Source: an uncultured Ruthenibacterium sp. (GTDB lineage Bacteria > Bacillota > Clostridia > Oscillospirales > Ruminococcaceae). From it: a stretch of 62,910 nucleotides of DNA. The stretch lies in contig CALXBN010000050.1 of the NCBI GenBank assembly GCA_944386555.1, forward strand, positions 1-62,910, given 5' to 3'. This document shows, one piece after another, positions 26,095 through 33,586 of the stretch (the first letter of the stretch is position 1; every line of letters begins with the position of its first letter). A model generated the notes under the pieces. That model was not told the origin of the DNA, did not search any database, and saw nothing but the letters and a program-made list of their open reading frames with translations. The translations under genes were made by a program, and so were the position numbers.

Positions 26095-27531
26095 ATGACG
26101 CAAACATTGGAACGCATGCGCCGGGCGGTGGGCGGCCTGCTGGCCGGCCCCCGGCCGCAGAAGGAGGGGGCGGGGCTGCAGGAGGCGCCGGAGGACTGCC
26201 TGCGCCAGCCTTTGGCACGGCCGGAGGAGGGGCGGGCAGCCCGGCTGCTGGCGGCGCCCCGGCGCTGGCTGCAGATGATGGCCGGCCCGCCCGCCTGGAG
26301 CGACAGCCCCAGCCTGAATCTGGCCGGGGCCATTGCCGGGGAGGTGGCACGCCTGGCCACGGTGGAGCTGGAGGCACGGGTACAGGGCGGGCCCCGGGCC
26401 GCCTACCTGGACCGGCAGCTGCAGCCGGTGCTGGCGGCCCTGCGCACCCAGTGCGAGTACGCCGCCGGCTGCGGCGGGGTAATGATGAAACCCTGCGTGG
26501 AAGGCAAGCGCATTGCGGTGGATTTTGCGCTGCCCGGGCAGTTCCTGCCCACGGCCTGGGACGGGCGGGGGAACATTACCGGCGCGGTATTTGTGGAGCA
26601 GCGCACCCTGGGCCGGGCCTGTTACACCCGGCTGGAACATCACCGCAGCACCCCGGAGGGCTATGTGGTGGAAAACCGGGCTTTTCGGGCGGCGGCCCCC
26701 GGGGTGCTGGGCCGGCCGGTGCCCTTGGCCGAGGTGCCCCTGTGGGCGGGCCTTACCCCCCGGGTGGTACTGACGGGCCCCGGTGGACAGGGGCCGGCCG
26801 TGCCGCTGTTCAGCTATTTCAAAATGCCCTTTGCAAACGCGGCCGACCCGGGCAGCCCCCTGGGTGCTTCGGTGTTCGCCCGGGCCGAGGGGCTGCTGGC
26901 CGAAGCGGACCGCCAGTACGGCCGCCTGCTGTGGGAGTATGAGGGCAGTGAATTGGCGGTAGACGCCAGTGTGGGGGCCGTGCAGGCCGCCGACGGGCGC
27001 TACACGATGCCGCGGGGCCGGCGCCGGCTGTTCCGGGAGCTGGCCGTCACCGGCGCGGACGGGGGCGACCTGTATCGGGTGTTCAGCCCGGCGATCCGGG
27101 ACGAGAGCCTGTTGCGGGGATTGGACAGCCTGCTCAAGCGCATCGAATTCGCCTGCTGCCTTTCCTACGGCACCCTGAGCGATCCGCAGAGCGTGGCCAA
27201 AACCGCCGAGGAGATCCGCATGAGCAAACAGCGCAGCTTCGCGGCGGTGTGTGACATCCAGAAAGCCCTGCGCACGGCCCTGGAGCAGCTGGTGGCCGCC
27301 ATGGACGCATGCGCCACGCTGTACGGCCTGGCGCCTGCCGGGGAATACCAGCTGGCGCTGCGCTTCGGGGACGGCATTACCACCGACACGGCCACCGAGC
27401 GCAGCCAGATGAGGCTGGACTGCCAGGCGGGCGCGGCCTGCTGGTGGGAGTACCGCATGAAATTTTACGGCGAGTGCGAGGCCCAGGCCAGGGCCCGGGC
27501 CGCCGAAGCCAGAGAGGAGCAAGGCAGATGA
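26095..27531 (+). CDS. Phage portal protein (SPP1 gp6-like)
   Basis: 478 aa. The ATG follows GGAAAGGAG. Position directly after the large terminase, size and features such as the long helix near the C-terminus (KTAEEIRMSKQRSFAAVCDI) fit the SPP1-type portal family, the dodecameric ring through which DNA enters the head. The N-terminal 75 residues are Ala/Arg-rich and variable. The stop overlaps the next ATG (ATGA). The assignment rests on synteny plus the KTAEEI-like helix; no enzymatic motif is expected. Confidence 0.8.
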   Translation: MTQTLERMRRAVGGLLAGPRPQKEGAGLQEAPEDCLRQPLARPEEGRAARLLAAPRRWLQMMAGPPAWSDSPSLNLAGAIAGEVARLATVELEARVQGGPRAAYLDRQLQPVLAALRTQCEYAAGCGGVMMKPCVEGKRIAVDFALPGQFLPTAWDGRGNITGAVFVEQRTLGRACYTRLEHHRSTPEGYVVENRAFRAAAPGVLGRPVPLAEVPLWAGLTPRVVLTGPGGQGPAVPLFSYFKMPFANAADPGSPLGASVFARAEGLLAEADRQYGRLLWEYEGSELAVDASVGAVQAADGRYTMPRGRRRLFRELAVTGADGGDLYRVFSPAIRDESLLRGLDSLLKRIEFACCLSYGTLSDPQSVAKTAEEIRMSKQRSFAAVCDIQKALRTALEQLVAAMDACATLYGLAPAGEYQLALRFGDGITTDTATERSQMRLDCQAGAACWWEYRMKFYGECEAQARARAAEAREEQGR

Positions 27532-27956
27532 CACGGCAGGATTTGCAGGCCCTGGGCCTGGATGAAGCGGCAGCGGAAAAAGTGATGGCCCTGGCCCGGG
27601 CGGACGGTGAGGCCCGGGAACAGGCCCGGCAGGCCGAACGCGCCCAATGGCAGGCCGATGCGGCGGCCCTGCAGGACGCGCTGGCCGGGCGTGAGCGGGC
27701 CGAGGCCACCCGGCGGGCCGCCGCGGGGCTGCGCTTTACCAGCGAAAGTGCCCGCCGGTGCTTCCTGCGGGAGCTGGAGGACGCCGCGCTGCCCGTGGCG
27801 GACGGCGCCCTGGAGGGCTTTGATGATTTTTTGGCGGCCTACCGGGCCGGAGACCCAGGGGCCCTGTGGGGCCGGGAGCAGGGGCCGCTGTTCGCCCGGT
27901 GCGCCGGCGGCGACGAGCTGACCGGCGATGCGGTGCGCCGCGCCTTCGGCCTGTGA
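27528..27956 (+). CDS. Probable phage scaffold protein (GP20-like)
   Basis: 142 aa. ATGA overlap with the portal gene. The opening (QDLQALGLDEAAAEKVMALARADGE) followed by a long Ala/Glu/Arg/Gln-rich helical stretch to about residue 65 resembles phage minor structural protein GP20/scaffold proteins, which guide capsid assembly and leave the head afterwards. The C-terminal third is more globular. It is followed by 155 bp without a gene before the capsid gene, the longest gap in the cluster. Confidence 0.65.
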   Translation: MTRQDLQALGLDEAAAEKVMALARADGEAREQARQAERAQWQADAAALQDALAGRERAEATRRAAAGLRFTSESARRCFLRELEDAALPVADGALEGFDDFLAAYRAGDPGALWGREQGPLFARCAGGDELTGDAVRRAFGL

Positions 27957-28111
27957 GGCGCCCGAAGCACACTCTGTAACGGCGCACGGGCAGGCCGGCC
28001 CGCCGGAACGCAAGGCCCGCCTGGGGCCAAGGAAACCGCCGGGCGCAGGGCCGGCCCTGCCTTTTGCAGCCGTTTTGTATCACTGAAGTTACCATTGAAA
28101 AGGAGCATGCC

Positions 28112-28978
28112 ATGAATACCATTGAACTTGCCAAAAGCTATGTACCCATGCTGGACGCCGTGTACCAGCAGACTTCACTGACCGCCAAACTGGACGGCGA
28201 CAGCGCGCTGTGCATCCAGGGGGCCAATGCCAACGAGCTGATTGTGCCCATGCTGACCATGGAGGGCCTGGGCGATTACGATGCCGCCGAGGGCTACCCC
28301 GCCGGCGATGTGACGCTGACCAACACCACCGTGACCTGCAATTTTGACCGCGGGCGGATGTTCAGCGTGGATAACCTGGACGGCGCGGAAACCGCCGGCA
28401 TCGCCTTCGGCCGCCTGGCCGGGGAGTTTATCCGCACCAAAGTGGTGCCGGAACTGGATGCCTTCCGGTTTGCCGCCTATGCGGGCAAAAGCGGCATCGG
28501 CACCACCAGCGCCGCGCTGACGACCGGCGCCGCCGTGGTAAGCGCCCTGCGCGCCGCGCTGACGGCTATGGACAACGGGGAAGTGCCCTGCGAGGACCGG
28601 CACCTGTTCATCCTGCCCGAGCTGCTGGGCCTGGTAGAGGACCTGGACACCACCGCCAGCCGCGCGGTGCTGGAAAACTTTGCTACGGTGACCCGGGTGC
28701 CTGCCCAGCGCTTCCACACGCAGATTACCCAGAAGGACGGCGTCACCGCCGGCCAGGAGGCGGGCGGCTTCACCCCCGGCGGGCTGCAGATCAACTTCAT
28801 GGTGATCCACAAGCCTGCGGTGATCCAGTTCGAAAAGCATGTGGCGCCCAAGATCATCACCCCCGAGCAGAACCCTGACGCCGATGCCTGGAAGTACGGC
28901 TACCGCAATGTGGGTGTGGCGGACGTGTACGCCAAAAAGCTGGCGGGCGTATACTGCCACACCCAGCCCTCCGACTGA
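28112..28978 (+). CDS. Phage major capsid protein
   Basis: 288 aa. ATG at 28112 after AAAAGGAG. Strong resemblance to a well-known Firmicutes capsid family: SIELAKKY-like start (TIELAKSYVPMLDAVYQQ), ANANELIVPMLTMEGLGDY, DRGRMFSVDNLD, LAGEFIRTKVVPELDA(Y/F)RFA and INFMVIHKPAVIQFEKHV near the end. The blocks are intact, and the protein is expected to have the HK97 fold. There is no adjacent head-maturation protease, which fits families that use a separate scaffold. The stop overlaps the next start by one base. Confidence 0.9.
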   Translation: MNTIELAKSYVPMLDAVYQQTSLTAKLDGDSALCIQGANANELIVPMLTMEGLGDYDAAEGYPAGDVTLTNTTVTCNFDRGRMFSVDNLDGAETAGIAFGRLAGEFIRTKVVPELDAFRFAAYAGKSGIGTTSAALTTGAAVVSALRAALTAMDNGEVPCEDRHLFILPELLGLVEDLDTTASRAVLENFATVTRVPAQRFHTQITQKDGVTAGQEAGGFTPGGLQINFMVIHKPAVIQFEKHVAPKIITPEQNPDADAWKYGYRNVGVADVYAKKLAGVYCHTQPSD

Positions 28979-29334
28979 TGAGCGCGCCGGATTATGCCTT
29001 CTACACGGACAGCTACCGGGGCACACAGCTGAACCGTGAGAAGTTTCAGCGGCTGGTGCAGCGGGCGTCCGAACGCCTGGCCGCGGATACCCTCGGGCGC
29101 AGCGGGCAGGCGCTTGGGCCGGCGGTGCAGGAAAAGGTGCAGCTGTGCCTGTGCGCCATGGCCGAGGTGCTGGAACAGGCCGAAGCGGGAGACGACCGGC
29201 TGACGGGCGAGAGCCTGGGCAGCTGGAAGCGCAGCTATGCCGCGCCGGCCGGCGGCGGGGCGGATGCCGTTGGCCGGGCCGAGCGGCTGTATCTGGCGGA
29301 TACGGGGCTGCTGTATCGGGGGGTGAGGCCATGA
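28978..29334 (+). CDS. Probable head-tail connector (adaptor) protein
   Basis: 118 aa. TGATG junction with the capsid gene. The helical sequence (NREKFQRLVQRASERLAA, then QEKVQLCLCAMAEVLEQAE and LGSWKRSYA) has the size, helix content and position of gp6/gp15-type adaptor proteins that dock under the portal. Call is by synteny and general character; no specific motif identifies it. The stop overlaps the next ATG (ATGA). Confidence 0.6.
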   Translation: MSAPDYAFYTDSYRGTQLNREKFQRLVQRASERLAADTLGRSGQALGPAVQEKVQLCLCAMAEVLEQAEAGDDRLTGESLGSWKRSYAAPAGGGADAVGRAERLYLADTGLLYRGVRP

Positions 29335-29744
29335 CAAACGACCGTGTGACCCTGCTGTGCCGCTACGGCCCGCTGCAGGCCGGGGCCTGGCAGCCTGTGG
29401 TGCTGGAGGGAGTGTACTTTGCGGCGGCGGACGGGCGCAGCGGCCCGCCGGGCCAACCGGGCCGGCGCAGCCGCGGGATGCTGGTGGTGCCCTACGCCGC
29501 AGCTGCAGGATATGTGAGCCCCGCGGCCTGGCAGGCGCTGCCGCCGGAGCAGCGGGCGGGGCATTTCACCCTGCGTCCCGGGGACGCGGTATGCCCCGGC
29601 GGCGCCTGGCCCGGGCAGGCGGAGAGCCCCGCGGCCTTTTTGGCCCGCACACCGCACTGGGTGATCACCCAGGTGGCGGACCGGCCCCACGGCCGGCTGG
29701 CCCACTTTGAGGCTGTGTGCGGAGAACAGGGGGTGGGCCTGTGA
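29331..29744 (+). CDS. Probable minor head / head-closure protein
   Basis: 137 aa. ATGA overlap with the connector gene. Beta-rich sequence (VTLLCRYG..AWQPVVLEGVYF), a middle Pro/Gly loop and a late HWVITQVADRPHG segment. Position between connector and tail-completion gene suggests the head-closure (stopper) role. The family is known to me only as a phage protein of undefined function, so the role is inferred from order. The stop overlaps the next start (GTGA). Confidence 0.55.
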   Translation: MTNDRVTLLCRYGPLQAGAWQPVVLEGVYFAAADGRSGPPGQPGRRSRGMLVVPYAAAAGYVSPAAWQALPPEQRAGHFTLRPGDAVCPGGAWPGQAESPAAFLARTPHWVITQVADRPHGRLAHFEAVCGEQGVGL

Positions 29745-30136
29745 ATGCCGGACAGACGCTGCGGGATTTCCTGGCGGGGCTTGCGCCGGTGCAGGGCCTG
29801 TGCCCGGAAGGGCTGGCCCTGGAAGGGCGCGCCGGGCCCGGGCTGGGGGCGCTGTGTTTTGCAGGCCAGGCGGCGCGCAGTGCGGATATTGCCGGCAATG
29901 TGACGCGGGTGCTGCGCTGGCGGCTGTGGCTGGCGCGGCCGGCCCTGACGGATGCCGCCCGCACCGGTACCCAGGCGCAATGCGAGGCGCTGCGCACAGC
30001 ACTGGAGACGGCGGCCCTGCCGGCGGGATGCGAGGCACTGACCGCCGCCCCCGTTCGATGCGAAACCGCCGGCCCCGGCGGCGAAAGCGCCTACTGCATG
30101 GATTTGGAACTGACAGTGACGGAAAGGATGGAGTAA
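29741..30136 (+). CDS. Probable minor capsid / tail-completion protein
   Basis: 131 aa. GTG start at 29741 in a GTGA overlap. It opens with NAGQTLRDFLAGL and has a central ITRVLRW-like strand pair (NVTRVLRWRLWLARPAL). Size and place just before the tail tube gene fit the minor capsid or tail-terminator proteins of Firmicutes siphophages. Not identified by motif. The stop abuts the next start with no gap. Confidence 0.55.
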   Translation: MNAGQTLRDFLAGLAPVQGLCPEGLALEGRAGPGLGALCFAGQAARSADIAGNVTRVLRWRLWLARPALTDAARTGTQAQCEALRTALETAALPAGCEALTAAPVRCETAGPGGESAYCMDLELTVTERME

Positions 30137-30628
30137 ATGGCAAAGCAGAAGATCAAGCGATCACGCTTCGGGCTGTTTTTGAACACGGCCCCGGAGGAGG
30201 ATGAGCCCGTTTGGAGCCTGGTGGGCGAGGGCGTCACCGAGCTGACGGTGGCCTATAACCCCCAGACCAGTGAGGTGGTGTACATCAACCAGGATTCGGG
30301 CACCACCGATGTGGAAAGCTACAAGCCCACCATCGAGACGCCCATGACGGCCATCAAGGGCGACGAGGTGTTTGAATTTGTGGACGGCCTGCGCCGGGGG
30401 CGCAAGGTACTGGATGAATGTGTGACCCAGTGCGTAATGGTGTATTTGTACGAGGAGGAACAGGCCGGCGCATGGCCCGCCGAGCAGAACAACTGCGCCA
30501 TCCAGATCGACGAGTTCGGCGGCGCCGGCGGCGAGAGCACCAAGCTGACGTTTACCATCAACCTGCAGGGGGATGCGGTGCAGGGCACCTTCAACCCCGA
30601 CACCAAGACGTTTACCCCGGCCGCGTAA
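30137..30628 (+). CDS. Phage major tail tube protein
   Basis: 163 aa. The ATG follows GGAAAGGATGGAG. Beta-rich throughout, with the pattern GVTELTVAYNPQTSEVVYI followed by DVESYKPTIETPMTA and FEFVDGLRR typical of siphophage tube proteins that polymerise into the tail channel. Its C-terminal strand (TKLTFTINLQGDAVQGTF) matches the usual end. It is the last gene before a 74-bp gap that leads to the tail chaperone genes. Confidence 0.8.
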   Translation: MAKQKIKRSRFGLFLNTAPEEDEPVWSLVGEGVTELTVAYNPQTSEVVYINQDSGTTDVESYKPTIETPMTAIKGDEVFEFVDGLRRGRKVLDECVTQCVMVYLYEEEQAGAWPAEQNNCAIQIDEFGGAGGESTKLTFTINLQGDAVQGTFNPDTKTFTPAA

Positions 30629-30702
30629 GGCCGCGCGGCGGCCGCGCCGGGGCGGGCAGGCCCTGCCCCGGCGGTGCGCCGTCCCAAGAGAGGAGCAAGG
30701 CG

Positions 30703-31083
30703 ATGACACTGAATATAGAACGGCCCAGCCTGCAGGTGGAGGTTCTGCGGGACGGGGCGCCGGCGGGGATGCTGACGCTGTACCCGGATGATACGGCCTT
30801 CCTGCAGCGGTTTTATGCGCTGGGACAGAAGCTGGCGGACCGGCAGGCCCTGGCCGGCGGGGAGAGGGAACCGGAGCAGGCGATGCAGGCCCTGGAGGCC
30901 CTGGCCGAAGGGGTGCGGGCTGATATCGACGAAACCTTCGGGCCCGGCACCAGCGGGATGGTATTCGGCCCGGCGGGATGCAGCCCCGCGGCGCTGGCGC
31001 AGTTTTTTGGCGGTGTGGCGGCGGCACTGGAGGACAGCCGCCGCCCGCTGATGGAACAATATCTGGACGGGGAGGCGCCATGA
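30703..31083 (+). CDS. Probable tail assembly chaperone
   Basis: 126 aa. ATG at 30703 after AGAGGAGCAAGG. The sequence is acidic and helical (FLQRFYALGQKLADRQ, then QALEALAEGVRADIDETFGPG) with a closing LAQFFGGVAAALEDSR, as in tail chaperones encoded between the tube and Gp15-like genes. In many siphophages this protein and the next are joined by a ribosomal frameshift; here they overlap as ATGA and no slippery heptamer was seen. Role inferred from order and character. Confidence 0.65.
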   Translation: MTLNIERPSLQVEVLRDGAPAGMLTLYPDDTAFLQRFYALGQKLADRQALAGGEREPEQAMQALEALAEGVRADIDETFGPGTSGMVFGPAGCSPAALAQFFGGVAAALEDSRRPLMEQYLDGEAP

Positions 31084-31706
31084 ATGCCTTCGGCGGGCCG
31101 CCGGTGCTGTACGCGCCGCTGCCCCGGGCCGTAACGGTGCACGGCGTGCGCTACGGGCTGAACACGGGCCATCCGACGGCCCTGCGGGCGCTGGCGGCGC
31201 TGGAGGACGGGCGGCTGGCCCCCTTTGAGCAACAGGCCGTGATGCTGCGCCTGCTGTACAGGGATGCAGTGCCCGCCGACACCGCCGCGGCCCTGGAGGC
31301 GGCGGTGTGGTTTCTGAACGGCGGCCGGCAGGCGCCCCCGGCCGATGGGCCGCGGCTGTACAGCCTGCGCACGGACGGCGCGCTGATTGCCGCGGCCCTG
31401 CGCAAAAGCTGCGGCGTGGACGTGTGGGGCCCGCCCATACACTGGTGGAAGTTTGCGGCGCTGCTGGGTGAGATCGGGCCGGAGACGCTGTTTGCCCGGG
31501 TGGTGTACCTGCGCCGCCAGCGGGCGCTGGGGCGGTTGACGGCCGAAGAGCGGCAGGCGGCAGCGGCGCTGGGAGACCTGATGCGCCTGCCCGGCGGGCT
31601 GGGCAGCGGCGCACCGGAAACCCGGGGCGAGGCGGCCTTTTTCAGCCGTCTGGCCGGGGCGGAACGGCCCCGGCAGAGAGGAAGTGAGAAAAGTGGAACA
31701 ACTTGA
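31080..31706 (+). CDS. Bacteriophage Gp15-family protein (tail assembly)
   Basis: 208 aa. ATGA overlap with the chaperone gene. The family marker is visible near residue 115-150: PPIHWWKFAALLGEI followed by RVVYLRRQRALGRLTAEE, matching the H-W-W-x-F / R-x2 pattern of Gp15 proteins found before tape-measure genes in Firmicutes phages. Probably the second tail chaperone coating the tape measure. The C-terminal 35 residues are Gly/Arg-rich and variable. Confidence 0.75.
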   Translation: MNAFGGPPVLYAPLPRAVTVHGVRYGLNTGHPTALRALAALEDGRLAPFEQQAVMLRLLYRDAVPADTAAALEAAVWFLNGGRQAPPADGPRLYSLRTDGALIAAALRKSCGVDVWGPPIHWWKFAALLGEIGPETLFARVVYLRRQRALGRLTAEERQAAAALGDLMRLPGGLGSGAPETRGEAAFFSRLAGAERPRQRGSEKSGTT

Positions 31707-33165
31707 TACGGCGGTACATGCGGCGGATGCAGCGGCCCAGGCGGTGCGGCGCATGACGCCGCCTGCCATTGCGGTGCGCACTGCCCTGGACAGCGCCGCC
31801 GACAGCGCCGCCCGGGCGGCCCGGGCCCAGGAAAACCTGGCCCGGGCTGCTGTCCTGGCGATGAAGGCGGCCAAGAACAGCATTGCGGGCTTTGACGAGC
31901 TGCATCTGGCAAAGCGGGAGGAGGCCGATGCGCAGAAGAAGCGAACTTCCTCCGCCCGCAAGGGGAGCGGCGGTTCCGCCGGCGGCGGGCGGGAGGATTT
32001 CCCCTGGCTGCCCCGCCCGGCGGGCTGGGACGCGGTGCGCCTGGGCCTGGAGGCGCTGCTGGCGCCTTCCATTGACAGCTGGCAGCGGGCGTTTGCACAG
32101 ATCCGCACCGCGGCGGCGGACAGTTTCGGGCAGATCGGCACTGCGGCGGCGGGCCTGTGGCAGAACGCTCTGGCGCCGCTTCTGCAGCAGATCGCCTTCG
32201 GGGTACTGCCGGGCATTGTGAACGGCATCAGTACGGCGCTGGCCCCCCTGGCCGGCGGCGCGGGGGCCGGGATCCTCTCGGCCCTGGCGGGGGCATTCAC
32301 CGCGCTGTGCAGCGTGGCACAGAACCTGTACCAAACGGTGCTGGGGCCGGTGATCAGCGGCATCGGCGCCGCGCTGAGCGAGATGTGGCAGAACCACGCG
32401 GCCCCGCTGTTCGCCCGGCTGGGCGAGCTGCTGGCCCAGGCCGGCCAGGCGGTGGGGGCTTTCTGGACACAGGCGGTGGCCCCGTTGGTCAACCGGCTGG
32501 TGGACGTGTTCGGGCCGGCGGTGGCCGATGTGATGGTGGCCGCCGGACAGGTGCTGGCGGATTTCCTGGCCGCGGCGTCCGATGCGCTGAACGGCGTGGC
32601 CGGGGCGCTGGGCGGCGTGCTGGCCTTTCTCACCGGCGTATTTGCCGGCGACTGGGCCGGCGCCTGGCAGGGGGTGCAGGCTGTGTTCGAAGGGGTGTGG
32701 CAGGCCATTGCAAGCCTTGCCAAAAGCGCAGTGAACGCCATTATCGCCTGTGTAAACGGCCTGCTGGCGGCGGTGGCTGCCGGTGTAAACGGGGTGATCG
32801 GCGCGCTGAACAGTATCCGCGTAGACGTGCCCGGCTGGGTACCCGTGTTCGGCGGGCGCAGCTTCGGCGTCAGCCTGCCCGCGGTGACGGCGCCCCAGAT
32901 CCCCTATTTGGCCAAAGGCGCGGTGATCCCGCCGCATGCGGCGTTTCTGGCGGTGCTGGGAGACCAGCCCCGCGGCCGCAACCTGGAGGCCCCCGAGGGC
33001 CTGCTGCGTCAGATCGTGCGGGAGGAGGCCGGCGGCAGCTGGGAGCTTTCCGCCAGCCAGCCCGTAGAGCTGAGCCTGGACGGGGACGTGTTCTACCGGG
33101 CCATGATGGACATTCGCGCCCGCCGGGGCGTGCGGATGGGAGGTGCCTTCGCCGATGCCCGATGA
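31693..33165 (+). CDS. Phage tail tape-measure protein (short)
   Basis: 490 aa with GTG at 31693; GTG at 31684 would place GAGAGGAAG too close. It sets tail length and occupies the tube before DNA ejection. Marks of Firmicutes tape measures are KNSIAGFDELHLA near residue 70 and YLAKGAVIPPHAAFLAVLGDQ near 415. The middle (residues 120-380) is long Ala/Gly-rich hydrophobic helix with little charge. At the usual rule of about 0.15 nm per residue it predicts a tail of roughly 70 nm. No peptidase or lysozyme domain is inserted, unlike many larger relatives. Confidence 0.88.
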   Translation: MEQLDTAVHAADAAAQAVRRMTPPAIAVRTALDSAADSAARAARAQENLARAAVLAMKAAKNSIAGFDELHLAKREEADAQKKRTSSARKGSGGSAGGGREDFPWLPRPAGWDAVRLGLEALLAPSIDSWQRAFAQIRTAAADSFGQIGTAAAGLWQNALAPLLQQIAFGVLPGIVNGISTALAPLAGGAGAGILSALAGAFTALCSVAQNLYQTVLGPVISGIGAALSEMWQNHAAPLFARLGELLAQAGQAVGAFWTQAVAPLVNRLVDVFGPAVADVMVAAGQVLADFLAAASDALNGVAGALGGVLAFLTGVFAGDWAGAWQGVQAVFEGVWQAIASLAKSAVNAIIACVNGLLAAVAAGVNGVIGALNSIRVDVPGWVPVFGGRSFGVSLPAVTAPQIPYLAKGAVIPPHAAFLAVLGDQPRGRNLEAPEGLLRQIVREEAGGSWELSASQPVELSLDGDVFYRAMMDIRARRGVRMGGAFADAR

Positions 33166-33586
33166 GCAATACGCCTATCTGTACCTGGGCGATTCGCCGG
33201 ATGTGACGGCCCAGAGCTGTGCGGTAAAAGTGCCCTACCCCACTGTGGGCAGCGCCGCGTTTGAAACGGCGCGCATGGTGGACGCCGCCCGCAACGCCAA
33301 CGGCGAGATGGTGGGCCGCATGGTGGGCCGCAGCAGCGACAAGCAGACCCTGGGATGGAAGCGCATCGCCTGCCGGGACTGGTGGGCCATGCACCGCTGG
33401 TTCGAGGCCGGGCACTTTACCTTTTACTGCCGGTATTTCGACCACAATACCGGCGTTTGGCGGACCCGCCTGTTCTATTTGGGGGATGTGCGGGCAAACC
33501 CGGTGCGGGTGGACGAGATCACCGGCGCGCCGGCCTGGTACGAGGATGCGGCTTTCAGTGTGATCGACTGCGGGGTGGTGGAATGA
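33155..33586 (+). CDS. Probable distal tail / minor tail protein
   Basis: 143 aa. ATG at 33155 after GGGAGG (about 11 nt); overlaps the tape measure end by 11 bp. Aromatic- and Arg-rich (WKRIACRDWWAMHRWFEAG, FYCRYFDHNTGVWRTRLFY) with a closing ITGAPAWYEDAAFSVID. Such small beta-rich proteins directly after the tape measure act at the distal tail hub. Family not recognised with certainty. The stop overlaps the next start (ATGA). Confidence 0.6.
   Translation: MPDEQYAYLYLGDSPDVTAQSCAVKVPYPTVGSAAFETARMVDAARNANGEMVGRMVGRSSDKQTLGWKRIACRDWWAMHRWFEAGHFTFYCRYFDHNTGVWRTRLFYLGDVRANPVRVDEITGAPAWYEDAAFSVIDCGVVE

Noticed and set aside
24724..27534. 936-codon minus-strand ORF opposite terminase and portal
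   Set aside because: Arg/Pro/Ala-rich shadow frame; the plus-strand genes have motifs, RBSs and overlaps.
30703..31706. Programmed frameshift joining the tail chaperone and Gp15-like genes
   Set aside because: Expected in many siphophages, but the junction is a plain ATGA overlap and no slippery heptamer was found near the end of the first frame.
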